Positions 10,512-18,670 are shown, counted from the stretch's first letter. The stretch: DNA of 22,530 bases from Burkholderiales bacterium UBA6064 (GCA_002428895.1 DIYC01000142.1:40240-62769), one strand, 5' to 3'. A program made the numbers and translations. Notes: generated by a model not told the origin, from the sequence alone.

Positions 10512-12389
10512 ATGCTTGAATTTAAACAACTTCGCATCATACGTGGAAACAAAGAACTTTTATCAGACGCCAACCTCACTATTTTTCCACATGAGAAAGT
10601 TGGTTTAATAGGTCAAAATGGAGCTGGAAAAACCTCGCTACTGTCTGCCATTTTGGGTGAGCTTAGTCCCGAGCAAGGTGTAATTGTGCAGCCCAAACAA
10701 TGGCGCATTGCAACGATTAGTCAAGAATTGCCGGAGCAAACACAAACCTTAATTCAATTTGTTTTAGGCGGTGACAGCGAATTACAAGCCATTGAACAAG
10801 ACATCAAGAAAGCAGAAAAAAACCCAGAACAAAACAGCCAACTGGCTGAATTGTATCAACAATTAGGCGACATTGATGGCTACACTGCACATGCGAGAGC
10901 AGCAACTTTACTACATGGTTTAGGCTTTAAAGACAATCAATTCACACTGCCTCTGTCACATTTTTCGGGTGGTTGGCAAATGCGAGCTAAACTAGCGCGA
11001 GTACTCGGGTCACGCGCTGAATTACTCATTCTCGATGAACCCACCAACCATTTAGACTTAGACACCATTGTTTGGCTAGAAAATTGGCTGAAGCAAATTA
11101 AAAATACAGTCATTGTGGTCTCACATGATCGAGATTTTCTTGACACGGTCTGTAGTCATTGCGTTCATCTCCATAACCGGTGTTTAACCAAATACACTGG
11201 CGGGTATTCTAAGTTTGAACAAGCATTTGCTCAAAAACAAATTCAAATTGAACAATCCAACAAAGCGAAACAAGCTGACCAAGCTCGCTTACAATTATTT
11301 ATCTCGCGTTTTAAAGCAAAGGCTAGCAAAGCCAAGCAAGCTCAAAGTCGAGTCAAACGACTTGAAAAAATTCAACTCATCGAAACCCTTCAAGTTGAAA
11401 CTGGCCCTAAGATTTTTTTTCCTGAACCTGATAAACAGCCTGACCCACTGATTTCGGTTGCGCACCTTGATTGCGGCTACAATCCACAACAAATAATCGT
11501 CAACGTCGTTAATCTTGAAATACGACCCGGTGACCGTATTGGATTACTAGGGGCAAACGGCAATGGTAAAACAACGCTCGTAAAAACCTTAGTGGGTTTA
11601 CTGCCTCAAATTCAGGGTTCTCGAACTTTAGGAAATGGCTTAAAATTTGGTTATTTTGCGCAAAATGAAATCGACTCAATTGATGCCAACAGCTCACCAC
11701 TTGAACATTTAAAACGCATCGACCCAACTGCAAAAGAAGAATCACTCAGGTCTTTCTTGGCACGATTTAATTTTGGCCAAAATCAAGTTCACCAACTTGC
11801 AGGTACATTCTCAGGGGGTGAAAAAAGCCGCCTTGCACTGGCGCAAATTGCTTACCAAAAACCCAACTTATTGTTACTCGATGAACCGACCAATCATTTA
11901 GACATCCCATCGCGCCAATCCTTGGCCAGCAGTTTAATCGATTTTCCAGGTGCATTACTGACTGTCTCGCACGACAGACACTTACTTGAGTCTATTTCAG
12001 ATTACTATCTTTGGGTACATGATGGCAAACTTCAACGTTTTGAAGGCAGTTTAGAAGACTACGCCGAAGCGTTAAAACAAGCCAACCAAGCAGTTACCAA
12101 ATTATCAAGCCCCTTGCCACTGAATATGACTGCCATTGTTCGTAAAGCGAGTCATCAGGAATTAAAACAAATTAAAAACCAAGTCAAAAAAATTGAAACC
12201 CAAATGGCACAGCTTGAACAAGAAATTCAAACTTGTGAGGTACAAATCGCAAATTTAAATTATTTAGACCCTCATGCTGCCAATTTGTCCCAGAAGTTGT
12301 CGCAACAAAAAGCCAGTTTAACCAGTCGCTTAGAAAGCTTAGAAATTGAATACCTCAACTTGCTTGAAACCTTAGAGCAACCTAGCTAA
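10512..12389 (+). CDS. yheS: YheS-type ABC-F family ATPase (translation-associated)
   Basis: The 625-residue protein has two ABC domains and no membrane segments, the ABC-F layout. Domain 1 has Walker A G-Q-N-G-A-G-K-T (34-41), signature F-S-G-G-W (151-155) and Walker B L-L-I-L-D-E-P-T-N-H-L-D (171-182). The P-site tRNA linker (about 225-295) contains R-F-K-A-K-A-S-K-A-K-Q-A-Q-S-R. Domain 2 has G-A-N-G-N-G-K-T (347-354), F-S-G-G-E-K-S-R (433-440) and L-L-L-L-D-E-P-T-N-H-L-D (453-464). A C-terminal coiled coil spans about 550-625. The W after the first SGG and the linker wording resemble E. coli YheS more than Uup or EttA. ABC-F proteins bind the ribosomal E site; the exact role of YheS is less settled. 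The gene starts 2 bases after prmB, so it is coupled to it. Confidence 0.9.
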   Translation: MLEFKQLRIIRGNKELLSDANLTIFPHEKVGLIGQNGAGKTSLLSAILGELSPEQGVIVQPKQWRIATISQELPEQTQTLIQFVLGGDSELQAIEQDIKKAEKNPEQNSQLAELYQQLGDIDGYTAHARAATLLHGLGFKDNQFTLPLSHFSGGWQMRAKLARVLGSRAELLILDEPTNHLDLDTIVWLENWLKQIKNTVIVVSHDRDFLDTVCSHCVHLHNRCLTKYTGGYSKFEQAFAQKQIQIEQSNKAKQADQARLQLFISRFKAKASKAKQAQSRVKRLEKIQLIETLQVETGPKIFFPEPDKQPDPLISVAHLDCGYNPQQIIVNVVNLEIRPGDRIGLLGANGNGKTTLVKTLVGLLPQIQGSRTLGNGLKFGYFAQNEIDSIDANSSPLEHLKRIDPTAKEESLRSFLARFNFGQNQVHQLAGTFSGGEKSRLALAQIAYQKPNLLLLDEPTNHLDIPSRQSLASSLIDFPGALLTVSHDRHLLESISDYYLWVHDGKLQRFEGSLEDYAEALKQANQAVTKLSSPLPLNMTAIVRKASHQELKQIKNQVKKIETQMAQLEQEIQTCEVQIANLNYLDPHAANLSQKLSQQKASLTSRLESLEIEYLNLLETLEQPS

Positions 12390-12457
12390 TACTTTCAGTT
12401 CAAAGGATTTAACCCATTCGGCTTCATAAACTGCCTATCAAAAAATAAGCATATTTT

Positions 12458-13525
12458 TCATGAAATAGATTGAATATTAATAAAATTTTTAGATTTTTTT
12501 CCGCTATTTTTCGCTTCAATGACAGCATTTAAATTATTTTTAGAACTTTGAGTTAACGAATCTTCGGCACCTAATAATTTATTTCTAGTGTCGTAAGCCT
12601 GGTTTAAAATTTCTTGTGCTTTATCTAAATAACCACTTCGAAACAATGCCACACCTAAGTTATTTAATACTTGCGTTGTTTGTAATTCATCATGACCAAA
12701 ATGTCGAACGCGAATTGAATAAGCATCATGAAAATTTCTGGCTGCGTCAATAAATGCATTCGAACCGATTTGTAAAGTGCCCAAAAAAGTTAAAGCTTCT
12801 GCCATTAAGATTGAGTTCTTGTAACCCTCACTCGTACGAAGTAGTCCTGAAAATTCCTTAAAAAACGTCAACGCCTTTTCTTGCAAACCCAAATCGAGCA
12901 ATGCAATACCGTAAGACATTTGGTTTTCTACGAAATCTAAGCTGAATTGAGACGCTTGCATTTGATAAATTAAAGCAGACTCTTGAAACATTTTTAACGA
13001 GTTGTCTTGGTCTCCTTGTAAGGCATAAATACCTCCTAAACTTTCTTGTAATTTTGCGACTGTGATCGAAAATAAACCTGTTTTTAACTTAGCCTCACTA
13101 ATTTGAGTTAATAAATAAGATTCAGCTTGCTCTGTTTGCCCCGTATTGAATAAGGTTTCTGCAATCAACGCTTGTAATTTAACCCAAATTTTATTTTCGG
13201 TACTGTCCATCTGAGTTAAACGTACGTACCCACCGGCCTCTTGCCATACCGCAATCGCTGCTTCAGCTTCATTTTGCGTACGATACAATTGACCTAGCTT
13301 AGAGAGGATAGAGGCTTTGATGAATCGACTATGTTCTTGAGTTAACTCTTGGCGACAGGTTTGTATTGCAACCTCAACCGATTTAGATTGCTTTGAAGCC
13401 AATTCACATTGCGTGATTAATCCATTTGCCTGAACAGGCCATGATAAAACGCACAGTACAATCAGTACCATTTTTGCTTCAAAAAAAACCTGACAAATTC
13501 GATGTATTAAATTGATTTTTAACAT
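12458..13525 (-). CDS. Exported TPR-repeat protein, function unknown
   Basis: I do not recognise a named family. From the ATG at 13525 the protein has 355 residues. A slightly basic N-region leads into a hydrophobic core (M-V-L-I-V-L-C-V-L-S-W) and a cleavage-like V-Q-A/N-G, so it looks secreted to the periplasm. The rest is alpha-helical with tetratricopeptide-like repeats. The clearest are L-G-G-I-Y-A-L-Q-G-D-x-D-N-S-L-K-M-F, then Y-G-I-A-L-L-D-L-G-L-Q-E-K-A-L-T-F-F, and near the C-terminus L-N-N-L-G-V-A-L-F-R-S-G-Y-L-D-K-A. TPRs are protein-binding scaffolds. A TTG start at 13573 would add 16 Phe-rich residues before this ATG, and an inner ATG at 13471 would remove basic charges from the signal peptide. 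It is convergent with yheS, divergent from the DUF3135 gene, and more AT-rich than its neighbours. Confidence 0.75.
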   Translation of the reverse strand: MLKINLIHRICQVFFEAKMVLIVLCVLSWPVQANGLITQCELASKQSKSVEVAIQTCRQELTQEHSRFIKASILSKLGQLYRTQNEAEAAIAVWQEAGGYVRLTQMDSTENKIWVKLQALIAETLFNTGQTEQAESYLLTQISEAKLKTGLFSITVAKLQESLGGIYALQGDQDNSLKMFQESALIYQMQASQFSLDFVENQMSYGIALLDLGLQEKALTFFKEFSGLLRTSEGYKNSILMAEALTFLGTLQIGSNAFIDAARNFHDAYSIRVRHFGHDELQTTQVLNNLGVALFRSGYLDKAQEILNQAYDTRNKLLGAEDSLTQSSKNNLNAVIEAKNSGKKSKNFINIQSIS

Positions 13526-13651
13526 TTTTTTATAACTCACAAAGAAAAAACTTTGATTAAAAAATTTAAACAATCAAGGAACTTTTACAGTTCGCACGGC
13601 ACTCAATGTTAATACAAAAATAATTCGTCTATAGTCAACTAAGGCATCAAC

Positions 13652-14098
13652 ATGTTTAATATTGATTTTGAAGAATGGTCCAAGCTCTATCAAACTAACC
13701 CTGAAGCATTTGAAAAAAAGCGCTTAGAGACTTTAAAAGCATTTATTGACCAAAATGCAGTCAATGAAACCACCCGACTCAGGCTTGAACAAACCCTGTT
13801 TTGTGTTGAAATGACAAGAAAACGCGCCAAAAGTCCACTTCAAGGGGCAATCGAGGCCTCTAATTTAATGTGGGAATCGGTTGATAAATTGCAAACGCAT
13901 ACCCATGAATTAAGTCAAGAAATCAATAATTTTTTTCAACCTGGCAATCATTTAAGACTCATCACAACTACCCCAAACTCTTGTCAAGACCAATCGTTTA
14001 ACAAAAGTACAGATCAAAATCAATTTGCGCTGAATTCAAACTCGAGCAAAGCTCAAGTCTTGCAATTTAAAAAGCAAGCAGGTTCGCAAAATCACTAA
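13652..14098 (+). CDS. DUF3135-like small protein
   Basis: The 148-residue protein is cytoplasmic-looking, with no signal or membrane segment. Residues 1-77 resemble the DUF3135 family from memory: F-E-E-W-x-x-L-Y-x-x-x-P-E-A-F-E near the start and M-x-R-K-R-A-K-S-P-L-Q-G at 54-65, then L-M-W-E-S-V. No function is established for that family. After about residue 100 the sequence becomes an Asn/Ser/Gln-rich tail that is probably disordered and lies beyond the usual domain. AAGG (13641-13644) is 7 bases before the ATG. The gene is divergent from the TPR gene (126-base spacer, with a TATAGT at 13630-13635 as a possible -10) and lies 148 bases before the TAXI gene. Confidence 0.75.
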   Translation: MFNIDFEEWSKLYQTNPEAFEKKRLETLKAFIDQNAVNETTRLRLEQTLFCVEMTRKRAKSPLQGAIEASNLMWESVDKLQTHTHELSQEINNFFQPGNHLRLITTTPNSCQDQSFNKSTDQNQFALNSNSSKAQVLQFKKQAGSQNH

Positions 14099-14246
14099 GC
14101 AATTACTCTATAAAGAGTGAAGCAACCCTTGTGGACTTCCCCAATTGATCAAAATTTAAGTTGCAGACAAAGTATGTAGTCACAAAGGTTTGTATTACCC
14201 TTTGCCGCTTTGTAACACTCTATTCCAACTAAACTGGGGAATGACA

Positions 14247-15224
14247 ATGAAAAAAATTGCTTCTAAAGCCATGTTAACAATCAGTATGATAGCAATAGCC
14301 ATGTCAACGGCCTATGCAGATCAATCCAAATGGCCAAAAAGCTTTATTGTAGGAACTGACTCACAAGGTGGAACCTACTTCTCATACGGTTCAGGTTGGT
14401 CTAAAATGGTTTCAAAAGAGTTAAGTATTTCTGGCGCGGCTGAAGTCACCGATGGCCCAACAAAAAACCTAGCTCTTGTGCATACAGGAAAACTTGCTTT
14501 CGGCATGACAACCATGGGTTCAGCACGCGACGCGCTTGAAGGTAAAAGCCCACTTGCCCCCGGTTTAAAAATGAACAATGTGTGTGCCTTATTTCCGATG
14601 TATGGAACCCCATTTTTAATGTCTACATTTGCGTCCACTGGCATCAAATCAATTTCTGACATTCCAAAAGGCGCAAAGATTGGTTTTGGTCCAGCCGGTT
14701 CTACTTCAGATATTTACTTCTCACTGATTTTAGAAGCATTGGGGGTTCAATTTGAACGTCAAAATGGGAGTTGGGCAGACTTAAGTAGACAACTTCAAAA
14801 CGGTCTTATTGATGTGCTCGCTTTTGCCGACAGCCTACCTGTACCTACAATCAGCCAACTCGAAGCACAAAGTGGGATTAATATTATTGAGTTGACAGAA
14901 GCGGAACAAAAAAAGATTATTGATGTTTTCCCTGTTTCTGCTTTTCTAATCAAAGCCAACACGTATAAATCACTTAAAAAAGATGTACGTTCTATTGCGA
15001 TGTGGAACTACACCATAGCAGGTTGCAATGTTGATGCAGATTTTGTATACCGCGCAGTGAAAATCGCTTTAGACAACAATCCAAAGTTAGTGGCAATGCA
15101 TCAATCAGCTGAAACCAGCGTAAAAGAAAATTGGGACAAAAACACCTTTATTCCGTTTCACCCTGGTGCAGTTCGTTATTACGAAGAAAAGAAAATTAAG
15201 ATTCCTGCCAATTTAAAGAAATAA
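14247..15224 (+). CDS. TAXI-family TRAP transporter solute-binding protein (periplasmic)
   Basis: The protein has 325 residues from the ATG at 14247. A GGGGA 6 bases upstream selects this start over the ATG at 14241 and a TTG at 14190. A classical signal peptide (M-K-K-I-A-S-K, hydrophobic core, T-A-Y-A/D-Q) is cut after residue 24. The mature part opens with F-I-V-G-T-D-S-Q-G-G-T-Y-F, the TAXI family hallmark. V-T-D-G-P-T-K-N-L-A-L-V-H-T-G-K-L-A-F-G-M and G-A-K-I-G-F-G-P-A-G-S-T-S-D also fit the family. TAXI proteins capture small acids such as C4-dicarboxylates or glutamate for a fused TRAP permease. No permease gene adjoins this one, so the partner is remote or absent. The ligand cannot be read from the sequence. 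A strong hairpin follows the stop. Confidence 0.88.
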   Translation: MKKIASKAMLTISMIAIAMSTAYADQSKWPKSFIVGTDSQGGTYFSYGSGWSKMVSKELSISGAAEVTDGPTKNLALVHTGKLAFGMTTMGSARDALEGKSPLAPGLKMNNVCALFPMYGTPFLMSTFASTGIKSISDIPKGAKIGFGPAGSTSDIYFSLILEALGVQFERQNGSWADLSRQLQNGLIDVLAFADSLPVPTISQLEAQSGINIIELTEAEQKKIIDVFPVSAFLIKANTYKSLKKDVRSIAMWNYTIAGCNVDADFVYRAVKIALDNNPKLVAMHQSAETSVKENWDKNTFIPFHPGAVRYYEEKKIKIPANLKK

Positions 15225-15231
15225 CTGACGA

Positions 15232-15248
15232 GTTTCATCCCATGAAAC
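15232..15248. repeat. Perfect 7-bp inverted repeat just after the TAXI stop
   Basis: GTTTCAT (15232-15238) and ATGAAAC (15242-15248) flank CCC. No T run follows on the plus strand, so alone it is a poor terminator. It may protect the 3' end of the TAXI transcript or add to the hairpin 4 bases downstream. Confidence 0.4.
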
Positions 15249-15252
15249 CGCA

Positions 15253-15292
15253 AAACAACGCTGAATTTAGCAAAACAAACTCGGCGTTGTTT
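15253..15292. terminator. Likely bidirectional intrinsic terminator between the TAXI gene and the exonuclease gene
   Basis: AAACAACGCTGA (15253-15264) pairs with TCGGCGTTGTTT (15281-15292) as a 12-bp stem with one G-U pair and a 16-base loop. The outer pairs are A-T on both sides, so either strand gives a GC-containing stem ending in U residues. It sits between two convergent stop codons (15224 plus, 15338 minus), where a shared terminator is expected. The T runs are only 3-4 long. Confidence 0.6.
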
Positions 15293-15337
15293 CCTAAATC
15301 AAATCATCGAATAGCGGAAACAGTTTCTGAATAAGGA

Positions 15338-16273
15338 CTAAACTTGTTTAATCTGCAGCCGAACGGGCAATTTTGAGTAACGATCTTTACCCTGACGAAC
15401 TTTAAAGCCAAGGCTAATTTTATCTTTAGTATGATAAACCTGAGCACGTAACCACTCAATAATTTCTTTACCCTCTAGAAATCCCATTGCCACATATTCC
15501 CAAACACGATCGGCAGCATTCCAGCGAAAGCCTTTGGCTTTTAATGTGTCTTTGGCTTCAAAGGGAGCATTCATTGCGGCAATTTCATAAATCGATTCAG
15601 TGGATGAATCGAAAATAAGAGTTAAAGGAAGTCGTTGTGATTCTTTTAAGGGTCGCGCTAAAAAATACAACAAAGCTAAACAATCCTCAACGGCACGGTG
15701 AGCCACATGAAAATAACCAATTTCATTTAATAAACTTTCTAACTTACCACTGCTGTAGCCTTCTTGATGAAGCGGTAATTCTTTATAAGTACAAGACCAC
15801 AAGGTTTCTTCAAGCCAAGGAAAACGACGCGTGATAAACGGTTTATCAAAACCGGCATTGTGCGCAACAAATAAATCGGCCCGCTGACAAAGCGCTTGAA
15901 TCGCTTGTTCATCAAATCGCTTGTCTTGAATCATTTCATTGGTAATACCATGAATTTTTGTACTTTCTGGACTAATTGGTACACCTGGGTCTTCTAAGCC
16001 ACCGTAACGACCTAAAACCTGGCCAATTTTTCCGGTGATTCGATCCACTTGAACGGCAATGAATCCCACTTCGATTAAATACGATTGATCAAAATCAAGA
16101 CCTGTGGTTTCAGTATCAACCACAACTACTGTAATGGATTGATCCACCTGACCACCCAAATGGTTGGTGTCTTTGATACGCCGCATGACTTTAAAATCAG
16201 GTTTTGCATTAAGCCAATCAGCAACCAATTCAGGGTCAAGATGATCAAATTCTGCAAGGGGTAATTTACTCAT
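15338..16273 (-). CDS. DnaQ-like 3'-5' exonuclease (DEDDh) with C-terminal extension
   Basis: The 311-residue protein carries a full DEDDh exonuclease core. Exo I is V-V-D-T-E-T-T-G-L-D with D53 and E55, Exo II is H-N-A-G-F-D with D143, and Exo III is H-R-A-V-E-D with H192 and D197. This is the fold of the DNA polymerase III proofreading subunit. The extra N-terminal 45 residues and a C-terminal domain of about 100 residues (L-K-A-K-G-F-R-W-N-A-A-D-R-V-W-E-Y at about 240-256) set it apart from the 240-residue DnaQ. It resembles the separate polymerase III epsilon-like group of about 300 residues, so it is probably a repair or salvage nuclease rather than the replicative epsilon. The ATG at 16273 lies 8 bases inside the end of tilS, so translation is probably coupled. 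Confidence 0.85.
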   Translation of the reverse strand: MSKLPLAEFDHLDPELVADWLNAKPDFKVMRRIKDTNHLGGQVDQSITVVVVDTETTGLDFDQSYLIEVGFIAVQVDRITGKIGQVLGRYGGLEDPGVPISPESTKIHGITNEMIQDKRFDEQAIQALCQRADLFVAHNAGFDKPFITRRFPWLEETLWSCTYKELPLHQEGYSSGKLESLLNEIGYFHVAHRAVEDCLALLYFLARPLKESQRLPLTLIFDSSTESIYEIAAMNAPFEAKDTLKAKGFRWNAADRVWEYVAMGFLEGKEIIEWLRAQVYHTKDKISLGFKVRQGKDRYSKLPVRLQIKQV

Positions 16274-17249
16274 GTGAATTTATGTCCAATATAAGAGTTG
16301 CCAAGCCCTGTTTGACAAAGACCTGCCAACCCGAAGCCACCTGACGAATACCCCCTTGGGGCAACTGCAGTTGTCGTTGTAATTCTAGTAATTTATCACG
16401 CCCACACCGAATTTTTGATTGCCTCAGCCATAGGCGTAGTACTTCTGTTTGGCTTAAATCACTGAGTTGACGAAACACAGACAATTGCAACTGATTTTCG
16501 TTGCTGGTCTGAAATAGTAAATCGGCTGCTAACGCATCAACAGTTTTAAAATGATCTTGTACAAACTGACCCAACTGTAACAGCGCTATTTCAGCCTGCG
16601 GATAAAACTCAATAACACTGGGCAAAAAACGTTGCCGAATCCAATTTCGACGAATCTGTGTGTCTTGATTCGTAGGATCTTCAATCGCAACCAACTGATA
16701 GGACTTGGCGTAATCAATTAACTGGTTTTTACTAATATCTAACAACGGGCGACCCACACGAAAGTGAGCAAACCGTTGATCATCGATATTGGGTGGCGCT
16801 AAAGGAGACATTCCGCCTATGCCACGCAGACCCGATCCTCTGAATAGTTGCATCAAAATGGTTTCAGCTTGATCATTGATGTGATGACCAAGAATCATGT
16901 TCTGTAAACCTTCTTGTAACATCCACGTGTAAATTGCAAGATAGCGTTGCTCGCGAGCCCAAGTTTCTGTGCTACCTGGCGTTAGTTTTTCAGGTAATTG
17001 TAAAATAGTTAATTTAATGTCAAACTGTTTGCACAGAGCTTGACAATGTGTTTGAAAATCGATTGCTGCTGGCTGCAAACCATGATTCACATGCACAGCC
17101 TGTACACGGTAACTCATTTGCTGAGTAGCATGCAACAATACCGTTGAATCGACACCACCAGAGAGTGCAACCACCACAGGCAGTTGTTGAGAAAACACCT
17201 GATGACTGCTTTGAAAATTATTCAAAGCGCGTAACACGGCATGCACCAC
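16266..17249 (-). CDS. tilS: TilS, tRNA(Ile)-lysidine synthetase (short form)
   Basis: It attaches lysine to C34 of the CAU-anticodon tRNA-Ile using ATP, so that the tRNA reads AUA. The PP-loop S-G-G-V-D-S lies at residues 30-35, followed by V-N-H-G-L-Q, G-H-H-I-N-D-Q-A-E-T and R-G-S-G-L-R-G-I-G-G-M, all TilS signatures. At 327 residues it has the catalytic domain and the helical substrate-binding part, but lacks the extra C-terminal domain of the 432-residue E. coli protein. The start is uncertain: GTG codons at 17249 and 17246 are adjacent, and AGGGGG is spaced better for the second. The gene overlaps the exonuclease by 8 bases and follows qmcA by 23. Confidence 0.93.
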   Translation of the reverse strand: MVHAVLRALNNFQSSHQVFSQQLPVVVALSGGVDSTVLLHATQQMSYRVQAVHVNHGLQPAAIDFQTHCQALCKQFDIKLTILQLPEKLTPGSTETWAREQRYLAIYTWMLQEGLQNMILGHHINDQAETILMQLFRGSGLRGIGGMSPLAPPNIDDQRFAHFRVGRPLLDISKNQLIDYAKSYQLVAIEDPTNQDTQIRRNWIRQRFLPSVIEFYPQAEIALLQLGQFVQDHFKTVDALAADLLFQTSNENQLQLSVFRQLSDLSQTEVLRLWLRQSKIRCGRDKLLELQRQLQLPQGGIRQVASGWQVFVKQGLATLILDINSHE

Positions 17250-17272
17250 AACCCCCTAAAATAAAAAACGGC

Positions 17273-18202
17273 TTAACTAACTGATTTTTTCTTTACAATT
17301 TCCAAGGCGCTGGCAACCATAGAACCAATATTTGACAAATCACCTGGAATAATCAATGTGTTACCCTCTTTAGCTAATTTGGCAAACGCTTCAACGTAAT
17401 TTTCAGCCACTTTCAAATTCACAGCTTCTAAGCCACCTGGAGCAGTAGTTGCTTCAGCCACTCGGCGAATAGCAATCGCAGTGGCTTCAGCAATTTCTTT
17501 AATCGCGACTGCCTCACCCTGTGCACGATTAATTTCGGCAGTACGCTCACCTTCTGATTTTGCAATTGCAGCTTCTTTTTCACCATTAGCAATATTAATT
17601 TGCTCTTGCTTTCTACCTTCAGATGCAGCAATTAAAGCACGTTTTTCACGCTCAGCAGTAATTTGTGCTTGCATGGCAAACAAAATATCCTTAGGCGGCG
17701 TTAAATCTTTAATTTCATAGCGCAACATTTTTACGCCCCAGTTCATGGCGGCTTGATCAAGCGCGTTCACAATTTCAGAATTAATCGCTTCACGCTCTTC
17801 AAAAGTTTTGTCCAACTCCAATTTACCCAACACAGAACGTAATGTAGTTTGTGCCAACTGAGTGACTGCCAAAATGTAATTGCTACTACCATAGCTGGCT
17901 TTCATGGGATCGGTGACTTGAAAGTAAATAATACCATCAACCGTTAACTGAGTGTTGTCACGGGTAATACAAACTTGTGAGGGCACATCCAGTGGAATCT
18001 CTTTTAAAGAATGTTTATAAGCTACTCGATCAATAAATGGGACTAAAAAATTTAAACCTGGTTCTAAGGTGCGACTATACTTACCCAATCGTTCAATCAC
18101 CCAAGCATTTTGCTGCGGCACAATACGCATGGATTGACTGATAAAAACTATACCTAAAATTAATATTACGAGAGCCACTTCAATGGAAGTTCCTAAAATC
18201 AT
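17273..18202 (-). CDS. qmcA: QmcA-like SPFH/band-7 membrane protein (stomatin family)
   Basis: This is a membrane-anchored SPFH protein that probably forms large oligomeric rings at the inner membrane. The family is linked to membrane protein quality control and the FtsH protease. From the ATG at 18202 there are 309 residues: a membrane segment at about 8-24, then the band-7 domain (I-V-P-Q-Q-x-A-W-V-I-E-R-L-G-K-Y at its start), then an Ala/Glu-rich coiled coil around residues 180-245 (A-E-R-E-K-R-A, E-G-E-R-T-A-E-I-N-R-A-Q-G-E-A). The TTG start at 18214 is rejected because its GGAG is itself the Shine-Dalgarno for the ATG, with 6-base spacing. The NfeD-type gene lies 36 bases upstream, the usual pairing. 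Confidence 0.92.
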   Translation of the reverse strand: MILGTSIEVALVILILGIVFISQSMRIVPQQNAWVIERLGKYSRTLEPGLNFLVPFIDRVAYKHSLKEIPLDVPSQVCITRDNTQLTVDGIIYFQVTDPMKASYGSSNYILAVTQLAQTTLRSVLGKLELDKTFEEREAINSEIVNALDQAAMNWGVKMLRYEIKDLTPPKDILFAMQAQITAEREKRALIAASEGRKQEQINIANGEKEAAIAKSEGERTAEINRAQGEAVAIKEIAEATAIAIRRVAEATTAPGGLEAVNLKVAENYVEAFAKLAKEGNTLIIPGDLSNIGSMVASALEIVKKKSVS

Positions 18203-18238
18203 GTCATTCTCCAAGTAAACTGAATAATCGTTTTTACT

Positions 18239-18670
18239 TTAATCTTTTTTTGCTGAATGTTGCGTTAATAACAAAGTGTTGCCTTGCATATCGGCGACTT
18301 GAAACAAGCCAGGCACTGGATTTGGATCGATACATTCAGCTTGCCAATACGCGCCGCGATACATCACCTTGGCATGCCCATGCTCATTCCACGTAGACAC
18401 TTCAATTAAATTACCCACATCAAGCTTATTGGCCGTGTTGGCCTGCGATTGATGTAAGCGCTTACGCCGAACATGTTGCAAAATAAAGGACGCAATGACC
18501 GCAAATACCGATGCTGCAACAATTTGAAGCTCTGTAGGATAACCGAAATAAGCAGCCACAGCAGCTAACAGAGCACCAATCGCCACCATAATTAAATAAA
18601 AAGTACCTGTCAGTATTTCACTGACCAATAAAATACCGGCTAAAACCAACCAAAATGAATATTCAGTCAT
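18239..18670 (-). CDS. NfeD/YbbJ-like membrane protein, partner of QmcA
   Basis: The 143-residue protein has three predicted membrane segments, at about 7-25, 26-44 and 48-67. A basic cytoplasmic turn (R-R-K-R) leads to a C-terminal OB-fold NfeD domain (about 80-138) with G-x-A-x-V-x-Y-R-G-A-Y-W-Q-A. Such proteins pair with SPFH proteins through the OB fold; in E. coli the matching pair is ybbJ next to qmcA. Here it is directly upstream of qmcA on the same strand. It matches the short NfeD class without the serine protease domain. GAAG lies just before the ATG. Confidence 0.9.
   Translation of the reverse strand: MTEYSFWLVLAGILLVSEILTGTFYLIMVAIGALLAAVAAYFGYPTELQIVAASVFAVIASFILQHVRRKRLHQSQANTANKLDVGNLIEVSTWNEHGHAKVMYRGAYWQAECIDPNPVPGLFQVADMQGNTLLLTQHSAKKD

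Noticed and set aside
10937..11955. Minus-strand reading frames inside the ABC-F gene
   Set aside because: They lie wholly within a confidently assigned gene, have no start signals, and their composition reflects antisense codons.
12441..12458. AT-only hairpin AAAAATA/TATTTTT between convergent yheS and the TPR gene
   Set aside because: The stem has no GC pairs and runs into the TPR stop codon. It is too weak to call a terminator, though the position suits one.
14105..14118. ACTCT/AGAGT hairpin after the DUF3135 gene as a terminator
   Set aside because: The stem is only 5 bp and no T run follows on either strand.
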